Shown here piece by piece: positions 52,154-60,355 of a stretch of DNA of 64,000 nucleotides. Both the position numbers and the translations under genes were made by a program. The number at the start of each line of letters is the position of its first letter. Positions within the stretch are counted from its first letter, which is position 1. This stretch comes from Sedimentisphaera salicampi. Lineage in GTDB: Bacteria; Planctomycetota; Phycisphaerae; Sedimentisphaerales; Sedimentisphaeraceae. The notes under the pieces were generated by a model. The model made no database searches. It was not told the origin of the DNA and saw only the letters and a program-made list of their open reading frames with translations. The stretch is taken from assembly GCF_002117005.1 (NCBI RefSeq), contig NZ_CP021023.1:310001-374000 (forward strand), given 5' to 3'.

Positions 52154-52897
52154 CTATTTAATTGAACCCAGAAGGTCTGCAGGCCATTTCTCTGATTCTT
52201 CACTGATGCCGTTTTCTAAAAGTTCTGCAAAGCTTTTGAGGGTTTTTCTTGCATCTGCAATCGGGTAATAGAAGGCATCCCAGTTCTCGCTGTCTTCGCC
52301 GTCGTGATTTGGCAATACAGCGTCAAAAATATGAGCCATCTGCATTTCTCGAAATGCGCTTGATGCCCTGGTTTCAATGTTTTCGAGGTCTTTCAAGCCG
52401 AGAAGTCCTTTATGCCTTGAAGTGCGGCGGAGGAGTTTGCGTCTCATAACGTCAGCGATAAAATCTTCAATGCAAACGCCAATCTCCTTGAGCTCCTGGA
52501 TTTCATTTTTTTCGAGCGGAGACAGGAAAATTTTAAGCGTTTTAATGTTGTCTTTTATTCCCGCCTTCAGCAGTTCAAAAACTACAAATGGATTACCCTC
52601 GAAAAATACATCTCCGTTTTGCAGCATTTTCGTGAGTTCTCGGATGTCCATAGCCTGTAAATCAGTTCGTACTTCAAGCACAAGATAGTCGTTATTTTCT
52701 CTCAAGGCCTCAATTTTTTCTCTTTTTCGGAAGTGATAATCTTCGCCGTCTGTTTCACCGGGCCTCGGACTGCGGCTGTTGTACAACACGCATTTCCTCA
52801 GCCTTCCAGCAAGATCAGGGTAAAATTTCCGCAAACTGCTGTATAAAGGACCTTTGCCTGCGCATGAGGGACCTGAAAGAATGATTAGCTTGCCCAT
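52154..52897 (-). CDS. Guanylate kinase-like nucleotide kinase with altered P-loop
   Basis: The 247-residue protein opens with GKLIILSGPSCAGKGPLYSSL. A normal guanylate kinase P-loop is GPSGAGKST, so the Ser/Thr after Lys is replaced by Gly here. YNSRSPRPGETDGEDYHF is the GMP-binding segment, which is well conserved, and LEVRTDLQAMDIRELTKML follows. It is longer than usual (about 205), with an extended C-terminus. Pairing with a CHAD gene suggests a link to polyphosphate or nucleotide signalling. It may be catalytically weak or use another phosphate donor. Confidence 0.8.
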   Translation of the reverse strand: MGKLIILSGPSCAGKGPLYSSLRKFYPDLAGRLRKCVLYNSRSPRPGETDGEDYHFRKREKIEALRENNDYLVLEVRTDLQAMDIRELTKMLQNGDVFFEGNPFVVFELLKAGIKDNIKTLKIFLSPLEKNEIQELKEIGVCIEDFIADVMRRKLLRRTSRHKGLLGLKDLENIETRASSAFREMQMAHIFDAVLPNHDGEDSENWDAFYYPIADARKTLKSFAELLENGISEESEKWPADLLGSIK

Positions 52898-53013
52898 TTT
52901 TCGCTCCCCGTTAAATGTTTGAGCTTATTCAGTAAATTATAGCCGATTTTCAGCCCATTGTCAAAGCAAGGGTTCCTCTGGAGGGGTATCTACTTATTAA
53001 AATGCAGGCCGCT

Positions 53014-53865
53014 CTACTTCAGTCCTGATAAGATATCGTGAATAACTCTTGAGCCAAGCGGGTCGGCTTCGAGTATCAGTTCGTGTTTGCCTCGCGGGTA
53101 TTCGATCAGCTCGGCGTTTGGCCAGTAGTTTTTGAAATACTCTGCACCCTCATTTGTGTCAACAGTTGTGTCTTTGAGGCCGTAGAGGACTCTTGCCGGC
53201 ACGCTGCATTTACCCTTTTTGCGAAGTTCCGCTTCCCATCTGTGAAGGGCCTTAACCCAGCTCAGCGGTAGGAAATTTTCCCGAAGCGGATCGCTGCGTT
53301 CCATCTCAATGTAGAACGGATCTGATGTTTCTTTTTTGTACACTCGCGGGATCTTGTCTGTAATTTCATCGAATGCTGAAGTGGCTTTTTTTGTTATTTC
53401 CCAAAGGGCGTTTCTGATAAGCGGGGCGGCTAAAACTGTTTTTTTGAAGGCCCCTTTACCGTTTTTCAGGTGGTAATCAACAAAAATTGCCCCGCCAAGA
53501 CTGAAGCCAAGTCCATATACAGGAAGGGCGGTAAAGCGATTTTTTACCTGATCAGCGAACACTTCTAAAACCAGTCTATACTCATCAAAGTTGGAAATGG
53601 CATATTTCTTCCCGTTGGAAAGTCCGTGCCCGGGCAAGTCTAATGCGCAAACTGAATACCCATTTTTATTAACTTCAGGGATCAGCTTGCCCATCTGCAC
53701 GCAATGTCCCAGATATCCGTGAAGAGCCAATATAACGCCTTTGGGAGATTGTGCGGGAAAGTGGTATGAGGCTATGTTGAACCCGCCTGCCTGTAAATAT
53801 TCAAATTCGGTATTTTCCGCAGGAAGATGATAATACTTCAAATGATCGGAGATGTTTTTTTTCAT
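53014..53865 (-). CDS. Alpha/beta hydrolase, monoacylglycerol-lipase-like
   Basis: The 283-residue protein has the hydrolase landmarks LALHGYLGHCVQMG (oxyanion loop), VCALDLPGHGLSNGKK, the nucleophile Ser in GLGFSLGGAIF, an Asp in GLKDTTVDTNEG and the catalytic His in YPRGKHELILE. The HGxLGH and PGHGxS pattern fits monoacylglycerol lipase-like hydrolases. The substrate is probably a lipid ester. No signal peptide is seen. It lies after a lipoprotein gene in the same operon. Confidence 0.92.
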   Translation of the reverse strand: MKKNISDHLKYYHLPAENTEFEYLQAGGFNIASYHFPAQSPKGVILALHGYLGHCVQMGKLIPEVNKNGYSVCALDLPGHGLSNGKKYAISNFDEYRLVLEVFADQVKNRFTALPVYGLGFSLGGAIFVDYHLKNGKGAFKKTVLAAPLIRNALWEITKKATSAFDEITDKIPRVYKKETSDPFYIEMERSDPLRENFLPLSWVKALHRWEAELRKKGKCSVPARVLYGLKDTTVDTNEGAEYFKNYWPNAELIEYPRGKHELILEADPLGSRVIHDILSGLK

Positions 53866-53878
53866 ATCTAAGCCGCTT

Positions 53879-54694
53879 TTAATTTGGGGTGATTGGTGAA
53901 AAGGTACAATTTTCTTTCAGACGAAAGTACTTATCACTTTCAGGCAGAGAAAAGAATCGCTCTTTCATTTGTTTGGTAAAGTTGAATAATTTTATTTTAT
54001 CAGCCTTCAGGTGTATGAATGCGTTATCCTGTTCGGTTTGAATTTGTATAACATCTGGCACTTTGAAATTTTCTTTCAGTGCAGTGTATGAGGGAAGTAC
54101 TATCGAAACTGCAAGGCGGGCGTTTCTGTATATCTCTATAGACTGGGGCAAAAGGCTTTTGCTGTCGAAACTGTATTTTGCGTATTCTCCGGCAGATGAT
54201 TTGTCTTCAAAATACCATCTCCCATCTGAGTAAACCAGATCGCTCTTGCTAATAGTCTCGGGAGGTATAAAACCGAGCATTATTTCAGGTTTGATTCCGC
54301 TCAGTCCTCCAATTACAGAGCATTCATCAGTAATCGTACGGGGGAATATATAGCACGATTTATCTTTGCCTTTGTATGATTTGTACCAGATCTTTTCTTG
54401 ATCAGAGCCTGCGATAATCATTGTGCCCATGATAGACTTGAGCTGTACAGCGATGCTTTTAAGCGAATCGAAATATAGATTTGCGGTTACATCTCCGGAA
54501 ATGCTGTCAGATTTATACTTCCCCTCAGCCCGTAAGGCAAAGGACTGGGCAGCCATTTTTCTCCTCTCCAGCTTTTCTGCAATTTTCACCGGCGAGGGGG
54601 CATCAGCGGTTTGACGTCCGAAGTCTATTTTAGCGGGCATTGAGCACCCGGCTGTAAATATCAGCCCCGCTGTGAGCCACATCCAAACCTTCAT
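53879..54694 (-). CDS. Lipoprotein with LolA/DUF4292-like fold
   Basis: The N-terminus has a lipobox (LIFTAGC), so Cys16 should be lipidated. The rest is beta-strand rich (FALRAEGKYKSDSISGDVTANLYFD, WYKSYKGKDKSCYIF, RLAVSIVLPSYTALK) and resembles LolA/DUF4292-type lipid-binding lipoproteins. GGAGG lies 4 bases before the ATG inside the upstream gene, which overlaps by 4 bp. A role in lipoprotein or lipid transport in the envelope is inferred. Confidence 0.78.
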   Translation of the reverse strand: MKVWMWLTAGLIFTAGCSMPAKIDFGRQTADAPSPVKIAEKLERRKMAAQSFALRAEGKYKSDSISGDVTANLYFDSLKSIAVQLKSIMGTMIIAGSDQEKIWYKSYKGKDKSCYIFPRTITDECSVIGGLSGIKPEIMLGFIPPETISKSDLVYSDGRWYFEDKSSAGEYAKYSFDSKSLLPQSIEIYRNARLAVSIVLPSYTALKENFKVPDVIQIQTEQDNAFIHLKADKIKLFNFTKQMKERFFSLPESDKYFRLKENCTFSPITPN

Positions 54695-55185
54695 TCATCC
54701 TCCAAAAGCATAATGTCCCCGATATTTTCGCTGAGCTTTTCGATCTGTTCTTCACCAATATGCGGGTCTAAAACCTCTACCATCTTATCCTGTCCGGTAA
54801 TTTTCAACCTCCAGTAGTCTTTCCCGTCTCTGCTGAAGGTGTCTTTGTATCGAAGGATTCGTTTTCTTACGAGCACGAGCATAAGTACAAAGCGGAAATT
54901 GATTTTTTCGGGCTCTTCTGACTGCTCAAGCTTCTCGAGGAATTCGAGCATAGTTTCATCGTTAAGAAACTTCTGCTTGCCTTTCTCTTCCGGCTGGGGC
55001 ATTTTAGTTTTCCAGAAGTAAAAGGTTCGTGGTTTCTTCTCTTGCCAGCAGCCGATGCAAGTGTCTATTCTCTCGAAGCCTTCCTGCCCATCTACAAGAC
55101 CTGCATAGAATTCTTCATCAGTCTCAAATTCTCTGCCGCATATCGAGCAAACGCCTTCAGGTTTCTTTATGTTCCAGTCTGCCAT
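54691..55185 (-). CDS. Small protein with an N-terminal zinc-ribbon pattern
   Basis: The 164-residue protein has four cysteines as CSIC and CIGC, separated by about 28 residues, likely a zinc site. The rest is charged and helical (MLEFLEKLEQSEEPEKINFRFVLMLVLVRKRILRYKDTF). I do not recognise a named family. It is translationally coupled to the lipoprotein downstream (4-bp overlap) and to ComEA upstream (1-base overlap). Confidence 0.78.
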   Translation of the reverse strand: MADWNIKKPEGVCSICGREFETDEEFYAGLVDGQEGFERIDTCIGCWQEKKPRTFYFWKTKMPQPEEKGKQKFLNDETMLEFLEKLEQSEEPEKINFRFVLMLVLVRKRILRYKDTFSRDGKDYWRLKITGQDKMVEVLDPHIGEEQIEKLSENIGDIMLLEDE

Positions 55186-55502
55186 TATTCAAACTCGGTG
55201 TATTCAGAGATTTTTTCAATGGTAACCGGCCCTATGCCGTAAACGTTGTCTAATTGTTTAAGAGTTTCAAGATTTTGTTTTTTTCTGTATTCGATAATTC
55301 TATCAGCAAGCACGTTACCAATTCCCGGGAGCCTTACAAGGCTTGCTTTCGGGGCGGTTTGAGGATGAACCTTTGAATAAATATCTATGCTGCGTTCGCT
55401 GCTCCCCGCAGCACCTGCAAAAGACAGCAGTATCCCCGCAATGATTACAATCAACGCAAAATTCCATTGATACCTCAAGTGAAAGTCTTGAAAATTGCCC
55501 AT
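55185..55502 (-). CDS. ComEA-like helix-hairpin-helix protein with membrane anchor
   Basis: The 105-residue protein has an N-terminal hydrophobic helix (FALIVIIAGILLSFAGAAG) and a ComEA helix-hairpin-helix pair: LVRLPGIGNVLADRIIEYR and LDNVYGIGPVTIEKISEY. ComEA binds DNA during uptake in competence. It could act in natural transformation or simply be a DNA-binding envelope protein. The rest of a competence system is not in the window. Confidence 0.88.
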   Translation of the reverse strand: MGNFQDFHLRYQWNFALIVIIAGILLSFAGAAGSSERSIDIYSKVHPQTAPKASLVRLPGIGNVLADRIIEYRKKQNLETLKQLDNVYGIGPVTIEKISEYTEFE

Positions 55503-55506
55503 AAAG

Positions 55507-56949
55507 TCAGCCGCAAAGCAGTTTTCGGAAATTTCTAAGAGTTTTCATTGCTTTTTTCGGTTCGCCTCCGGAAGTTACAATCCCCACTGGTTCCTCGATA
55601 TCTACAAAAGAATCATAGGTTACCGATGCCATCTGCTCCTTGGCAAGCAGTATTTTGTAAAGGGCTCTGAGGAATGCTGCCTGAGTGTTCTCAGACCACG
55701 GCTCCCGCCAGTATCCTGAGCCTTCAATCGGCTTTGAAGGAACTTTTATTGACGTAACGCAGATCGGTCTGCTTGATACTGTGAGTTGGTCTATCATTGC
55801 TGATATCTGCATAAGGTCTTTGGTTGCAGCGTCAGGGGTTTTCCCGGAGAGGTCGAGCTCAATTCCGATCTTATCGAAGGTTATAGCGTTTTGCATGAGA
55901 GTTTCAGCAAACTGGACAGTGGGTATTGTGCAGGCATTTCTTGAATGATACCAGCCCCAAGGTTTATCAAGGGTGATAATCTTGGTTGTTTTTGAGTTTG
56001 CTGCACGTGCTGCAAGGCAGGCTGCTCTGCAGATTTCAATACATTCATCAAAGCTGAACCCAAGATCATTGCTTGAATTCATACTTCCCACAAGCTGCCA
56101 TGTGTCTATTTTGCCTGCATACTTCTTTACGATTTTCGTGATAAAGTTGTAGGCCAGCTCTTTTATGCCGTCGTATTCATAGCCTCCAAGCCATTCAGGG
56201 TAAATGCCCCTTTCAAACTTCAGCAGGGGGCCTGCTGAAAGACGAATCTTTTCCGGCCCGAACGCAGCAAGACAATTGTCTATAGAAGAAAAATCGTATT
56301 CGCCTTTTTTCTTTTCAATCTCGCCCCAGCTAACCGGTATTACAGCATAATTGAACAAGTCGAGTATTTTTCTTCTGTAGCTCTCGCTCGCCGCAAATTT
56401 GGGCTGGAGAGTGCATCCGAAAGACATCTCATTGAATTTACCGCTTCCGGCCTTTGTATTCAAATTTGTTTCAGCATGCCTCTGAGCAAGATTCTCTGAG
56501 GCAAGAACAGCCTTTTTGAGGCATTTATCCGCATAAACTGAGGCCTTTTCAGGCTGATTTATGTGTGATAAGGCACTCACAAAAAGCTTTTCAGCTGATT
56601 GAATTGCTTTATTTGTATGGTTATCGTTTTCGTCGAAGAGCTGCCAGTCTTCCCGCTTGAGCATTATCTGCATCAGCCGAGCGCGTGCCAGTTCAAGATT
56701 GAGTATGTAAGGCTCCGAACGTTTGCGCAGTTTAGTTGTGCAGAGCTGCATCTTTCCGAGCCCTTCAACCTCCCACATCACAGCAAGGCCTCCAGCTTCG
56801 TATGTAAGCATATCAAAGCTTATTACGCTGTCGGAAAAATCCAGAGATTCGCTCACCCTGAGGGCTGCTCCTTCCGAATCGAAAACATAAGCCCCGTCCA
56901 AGTTGAAAGTGTCTGTTAATTTTCCTTCTTTATATACCTGAAATCTCAA
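55507..56949 (-). CDS. GH10-like glycoside hydrolase fold protein, probably inactive as a glycosidase
   Basis: The 480-residue protein has a beta-rich N-terminal part and a C-terminal TIM barrel resembling GH10 xylanases: FGCTLQPKFAASESYRRKIL, PVSWGEIEKKKGEYDFSSID and LSAGPLLKFERGIYPEWLG. In active GH10 the acid/base Glu sits in a W-x-V-V-N-E motif; here the aligned part is WQLVGSMNSS. The nucleophile-like Glu may be kept in IGIELDLSG. No signal peptide is visible and it starts at TTG, so it would be cytosolic. It may be a binding protein or a different hydrolase. Confidence 0.72.
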   Translation of the reverse strand: MRFQVYKEGKLTDTFNLDGAYVFDSEGAALRVSESLDFSDSVISFDMLTYEAGGLAVMWEVEGLGKMQLCTTKLRKRSEPYILNLELARARLMQIMLKREDWQLFDENDNHTNKAIQSAEKLFVSALSHINQPEKASVYADKCLKKAVLASENLAQRHAETNLNTKAGSGKFNEMSFGCTLQPKFAASESYRRKILDLFNYAVIPVSWGEIEKKKGEYDFSSIDNCLAAFGPEKIRLSAGPLLKFERGIYPEWLGGYEYDGIKELAYNFITKIVKKYAGKIDTWQLVGSMNSSNDLGFSFDECIEICRAACLAARAANSKTTKIITLDKPWGWYHSRNACTIPTVQFAETLMQNAITFDKIGIELDLSGKTPDAATKDLMQISAMIDQLTVSSRPICVTSIKVPSKPIEGSGYWREPWSENTQAAFLRALYKILLAKEQMASVTYDSFVDIEEPVGIVTSGGEPKKAMKTLRNFRKLLCG

Positions 56950-57039
56950 CGCTGATCCCTGATTAAACTTTTGTAAATTATCAACTCAAAGAGGCGAGAT
57001 TATAATTATAAATGCAAGGTTTTGCAAATATTTTACGCA

Positions 57040-57073
57040 GAAAACGCCTGATAAAGCAAAAAAGCCCTCAGGC
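57040..57073 (-). terminator. Weak terminator candidate of the sigma factor operon
   Basis: GCCTGA and TCAGGC pair across a 16-base loop, with a short T-rich stretch after it on the minus strand. The long loop makes this uncertain. Confidence 0.3.
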
Positions 57074-57138
57074 AGGAATGTGATTGCAACGATTTTTGCA
57101 GCTTTTCAAACGCTGAGAAACAGGCTGAATTCTGATAA

Positions 57139-57357
57139 TCAGCCTGAAAGTTTCGCGGAAGCAGAGGAATCAACCGTAATCTCGCCTTTTTCAAGGCAGC
57201 TGAAACAGAAAATGAAATTTCTGTAATACTCTCTGGCTTCCCTGCTTGAGGCAAGAATCTGGTTTAGCTTATTTAACTGCCCCTTTGTTATTTCACCAGT
57301 TAGTGAGGCGAGAATTAACCTGCTTAGAATGCTCTTATAGATAAAGTGATTTTTCAT
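57139..57357 (-). CDS. Minimal FecR-like/anti-sigma N-terminal protein
   Basis: The 72-residue protein has the helical start of planctomycete FecR/anti-sigma proteins: LSRLILASLTGEITKGQLNKLNQIL and SREAREYYRNFIFCF. In typical proteins this is followed by a transmembrane helix, a FecR domain and often a LamG domain; here the frame stops. It overlaps the sigma gene stop (TGATG), so translation is coupled. It may bind the sigma factor alone or be a relic. Confidence 0.7.
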   Translation of the reverse strand: MKNHFIYKSILSRLILASLTGEITKGQLNKLNQILASSREAREYYRNFIFCFSCLEKGEITVDSSASAKLSG

Positions 57358-57863
57358 CAATATTCCAGCATCTTTCTTCCGATGCACCTTGAGAGAACGT
57401 CATGAGTTTTTGAGAGCCGCCTGTGGACTGCCGTTATAGACAAGTTGAGTATGCCTGCTATTTCGTTCAAAGTAAACCTCTGCTGATACTTCATTGAAAG
57501 TAAATGTTTGCATGGCCCGCTTACATTTTCTACACACTCTTCAAGCAGTTCCTTCCTGATTTCGCAGTTATGATTTTCTTTTGTGTTTTCCGATTCAATC
57601 AGCTCTAAGACTTCATGGTCTAAATATGAGTTTCTGGAATAATGTTTTCGGCAGTAATTTTTTGCGCAGAAGCGTGCAATTGTCCTGCCCCAGGAAAGAA
57701 AATTCGTGCCTTTCTTAAAGCTGGCTCTTTTTTGCCACATAATCAGCGAAGCCTCCTGAAATATGTCTTCAGCATCAGCTGCATTAGGCACTAACATAAG
57801 GATATAATTATAAATCTTAGTCCCTTCAAGTGCCATTTTTTCTGCAAAATACTTTTCTTCCAT
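57357..57863 (-). CDS. ECF-type RNA polymerase sigma factor
   Basis: The 168-residue protein has sigma region 2 (NAADAEDIFQEASLIMWQK with the following FLSWGRTIARFCAKNYCRKH) and region 4 (LNEIAGILNLSITAVHRRLSKT). Planctomycetes have many such factors paired with FecR-like regulators. It should direct a small regulon responding to an envelope signal. The FecR-like partner follows directly. The helix region also has an uncommon number of Cys residues. Confidence 0.92.
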   Translation of the reverse strand: MEEKYFAEKMALEGTKIYNYILMLVPNAADAEDIFQEASLIMWQKRASFKKGTNFLSWGRTIARFCAKNYCRKHYSRNSYLDHEVLELIESENTKENHNCEIRKELLEECVENVSGPCKHLLSMKYQQRFTLNEIAGILNLSITAVHRRLSKTHDVLSRCIGRKMLEY

Positions 57864-58097
57864 AGCTTCTCTGACGTATTATAACATAATTTATTATTAA
57901 AGCATTCTAACACTTTATCGATTCAGGGTAACACCAAATTTAACATTTTTCCTTTCAATTTGTAAACAAGTGAGCTGCTGAGCAGCTTAAATGGTGGAAG
58001 CAGGCATACGAAATTATTTTTGGTTCTGAATACTGATTGAAATTCAGCAAAGGTAAGTATAATAAATAAAAGATATTTTTACTTTCAGGCACAAAGA

Positions 58098-59324
58098 ATG
58101 AGAAAAATAAATTTAATAATACTCTTACTCGCAGCTTCTTTGTTTTCATATTCAGGCGGAGACGGCTCTTTGGATGCCCCGTTTGAGATAGATTCAGCTG
58201 AAGATCTCTCTCAATTGGCCGGAACGCCCGGTCATTGGGGCAAAAGCTTTAAATTCACCTCCGATATTGAAATGAAAGGCCGGCATATAGAACCCATAGC
58301 GCCGGAGCAGGAGGATCCTTTCGGGGGAACTGTTCAGGGAGGCGGCCATAAAATACATAATCTGAGCTATACAGGGCGTTTTTCTGAGACTGCCGGCTTC
58401 TTTGCCAATCTTTCGCCTAATGCAAGGATTGTTGATCTGCACCTAGTTAATCCGAAAATGTTTGCCGCAAGAGATGACCTTGTTTATGCGGGAACACTTG
58501 CAGGACTCTGTAAGGGCAAGCTTATCAAATGCTCTGCAACGGAGGTAAAAATGAACATAAGATGCGGCGATTATGCCGCAGGAGGCGCTCTCGTAGGACG
58601 GCTCAAGGGCGGGCTAATTACTGGATGCCGCAGTTCAGGCGAGGTTGCTGTTTATGCCGGCAGAAGGGCGTTTGCAGGCGGGCTGGTTGGATATTCACTT
58701 CAGGCAGTAGTGGAAAACAGCTCTTCTGAATGTGATGTTTCTGTGGATTCGGATAAATTCTCATATGCCGGCGGGATTACAGGATATGCTGTTGAAGGCG
58801 AGATAACAAGATGTTTCACGGCAGACTCTCGAGTTAGCTCGGGAAATAACAACAGCTATTGCGGCGGAATCTCTGGTGAGCTTTACAATGGCACACTTAC
58901 TGCATGCTGGAGTAAATCAGACGTATTCCCGCATAAAAGCGCCTTTGGCGGAGGTATTACAGGCCGGCAGTATTACTCAATTATAAGAAATTCATTTTTC
59001 GCGGGCGGACTTTCCACGGAGCTCTCTGATAATTCAAGAGGCGGAGTGGCAGGTGAAACGCAAAAGAGCATTCTTGAGGGCTGTTTTTGGAATTTAGAAA
59101 CTTCCGAATGCTTCAATCCTGCCGGCTGCGGAGATGAATACAAAGGAAGAACCAGCAGGGCTCTTAAGCCCGAATTGATGAAGGATTACTATTTTTACAA
59201 GCATGCCGGCTGGCTTTTTGCCGGGCAAGCAAAAAAGGGCGAAGAGCCCAACTGGAAAGAAGTTCCGGGCAGTCTCCCGCAGCTCTACATGGAAGGAACC
59301 TCTGAAACTCCCCTGGACAAATAG
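58098..59324 (+). CDS. Exported GLUG-repeat protein
   Basis: The 408-residue protein has a signal peptide (MRKINLIILLLAASLFSYSGG) and repeated GLUG-type beta units, each with a G-G-x-x-G pattern (AGGALVGRLKGG, AGGLVGYSLQAV, AGGITGYAVEG, GGISGELYNG, GGGITGRQYY, GGVAGETQKS). These units form beta-helix or beta-barrel-like rods found in adhesins and some proteases. The N-terminal DAPFEIDSAEDLSQLAGTPGHW also begins this kind of domain. There is no anchor or catalytic motif. It is probably a surface or secreted binding protein. Confidence 0.82.
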   Translation: MRKINLIILLLAASLFSYSGGDGSLDAPFEIDSAEDLSQLAGTPGHWGKSFKFTSDIEMKGRHIEPIAPEQEDPFGGTVQGGGHKIHNLSYTGRFSETAGFFANLSPNARIVDLHLVNPKMFAARDDLVYAGTLAGLCKGKLIKCSATEVKMNIRCGDYAAGGALVGRLKGGLITGCRSSGEVAVYAGRRAFAGGLVGYSLQAVVENSSSECDVSVDSDKFSYAGGITGYAVEGEITRCFTADSRVSSGNNNSYCGGISGELYNGTLTACWSKSDVFPHKSAFGGGITGRQYYSIIRNSFFAGGLSTELSDNSRGGVAGETQKSILEGCFWNLETSECFNPAGCGDEYKGRTSRALKPELMKDYYFYKHAGWLFAGQAKKGEEPNWKEVPGSLPQLYMEGTSETPLDK

Positions 59325-59340
59325 GGTTTGAAATCGGAAT

Positions 59341-60288
59341 ATGGCATTCTTATATGGAATAGATGAAGCGGGCTACGGACCAATACTTGGCCCGCTTGCT
59401 GTCAGTTATACGGGGTTTCGCATTCCTGATGAAATTATCGCTGAAGATCTGTGGGAGATCCTTAAAAACGCAGCGGGAAAAAATAAACGCGCCCTTCGCG
59501 GGCGTCTTCTTATAACAGACAGCAAAAAGGTTTATTCACGGAAATCCGGTATTGCTCATTTGCTCAAAACAGTTCTCGCACTTACGGCTCTTCGCCCTGC
59601 ATCTTCAAGAGATCTGATTGACTCTTTAACTTCCAGTTCGCTGAAAAAGCCTGCCGATTATCCGTGGTATGAAGGGCTCAGAGCCGAATCGCTAGATTAC
59701 GACATAGACGATGTGAACATTTCCGGCGAAGTTTTCAGCAGAGAATGCGGTAAGAACTATATCGAGTATATTGGCGCAGGCTCAGAGCTTCTTGATGCCG
59801 GAGCATATAACGACTTGATCCTGAGCGTTCAGAATAAATCTTCACTTCTCTTTACGCTTTTATGCCGCCTGATTGCGATTATCGCAGAGAATCACCCGAA
59901 AGAGACAATTCAAATCATAGCAGACCGGCAGGGCGGCAGGGCGCATTATTCAAGGCCGCTTGCTAAGATGTTTCCGTATATGGAAGTGGCGGTGCTTAAG
60001 GAATCGGAGAATATCTCAAGCTATCTGCTACAAGGCAGCTCAGAGATTAAGATACATTTCACTGCAAAAGCAGATCAGAGGTTTCTGCCAGTATCCGCTG
60101 CATCAATGATATGCAAGCTGCTCAGGGAGATTATGGTTGAATCGCTTAACAAATATTTCATTGCGAGAAAACCAGGGCTTGCCCCAACTGCCGGCTACTG
60201 GAAGGATGGCTTGCGGTTTATTTCAGAAATTGAGCCTATAATTGAACAGCAGCAGATAGACAGAACACGCCTTGTCCGATCGCGCTAA
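59341..60288 (+). CDS. Ribonuclease HII-like protein
   Basis: The N-terminus (YGIDEAGYGPILGPLAVSYTG) closely resembles the RNase HII start GIDEAGRGPLAGPV, with the Asp-Glu pair. LITDSKKVYSRKSGI matches the DSK segment, and QIIADRQGGRAHY could supply the third acidic residue. It is 315 residues, longer than RNase HII (about 200), with unrelated-looking inserts in the middle. It may cleave RNA-DNA hybrids or be a diverged paralogue. It follows the GLUG gene by 16 bp. Confidence 0.72.
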   Translation: MAFLYGIDEAGYGPILGPLAVSYTGFRIPDEIIAEDLWEILKNAAGKNKRALRGRLLITDSKKVYSRKSGIAHLLKTVLALTALRPASSRDLIDSLTSSSLKKPADYPWYEGLRAESLDYDIDDVNISGEVFSRECGKNYIEYIGAGSELLDAGAYNDLILSVQNKSSLLFTLLCRLIAIIAENHPKETIQIIADRQGGRAHYSRPLAKMFPYMEVAVLKESENISSYLLQGSSEIKIHFTAKADQRFLPVSAASMICKLLREIMVESLNKYFIARKPGLAPTAGYWKDGLRFISEIEPIIEQQQIDRTRLVRSR

Positions 60289-60298
60289 TATTAAAATT

Positions 60299-60329
60299 AA
60301 AAAAGCCGGAGAGCTTTAAACGCCCCGAC
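60299..60329 (-). terminator. Probable terminator of ackA
   Basis: On the minus strand GTCGGGG pairs with CTCCGGC over about seven positions (two G-U pairs), followed by TTTTTT. It lies 27 bp past the ackA stop. Confidence 0.55.
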
Positions 60330-60355
60330 CTTAGATTCCCGTTTTATGCAAGCTT

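Noticed and set aside
57033-57254. A 73-residue minus-strand frame after the FecR-like protein
   Set aside because: It overlaps the FecR-like gene in another frame and does not look like the missing FecR part.
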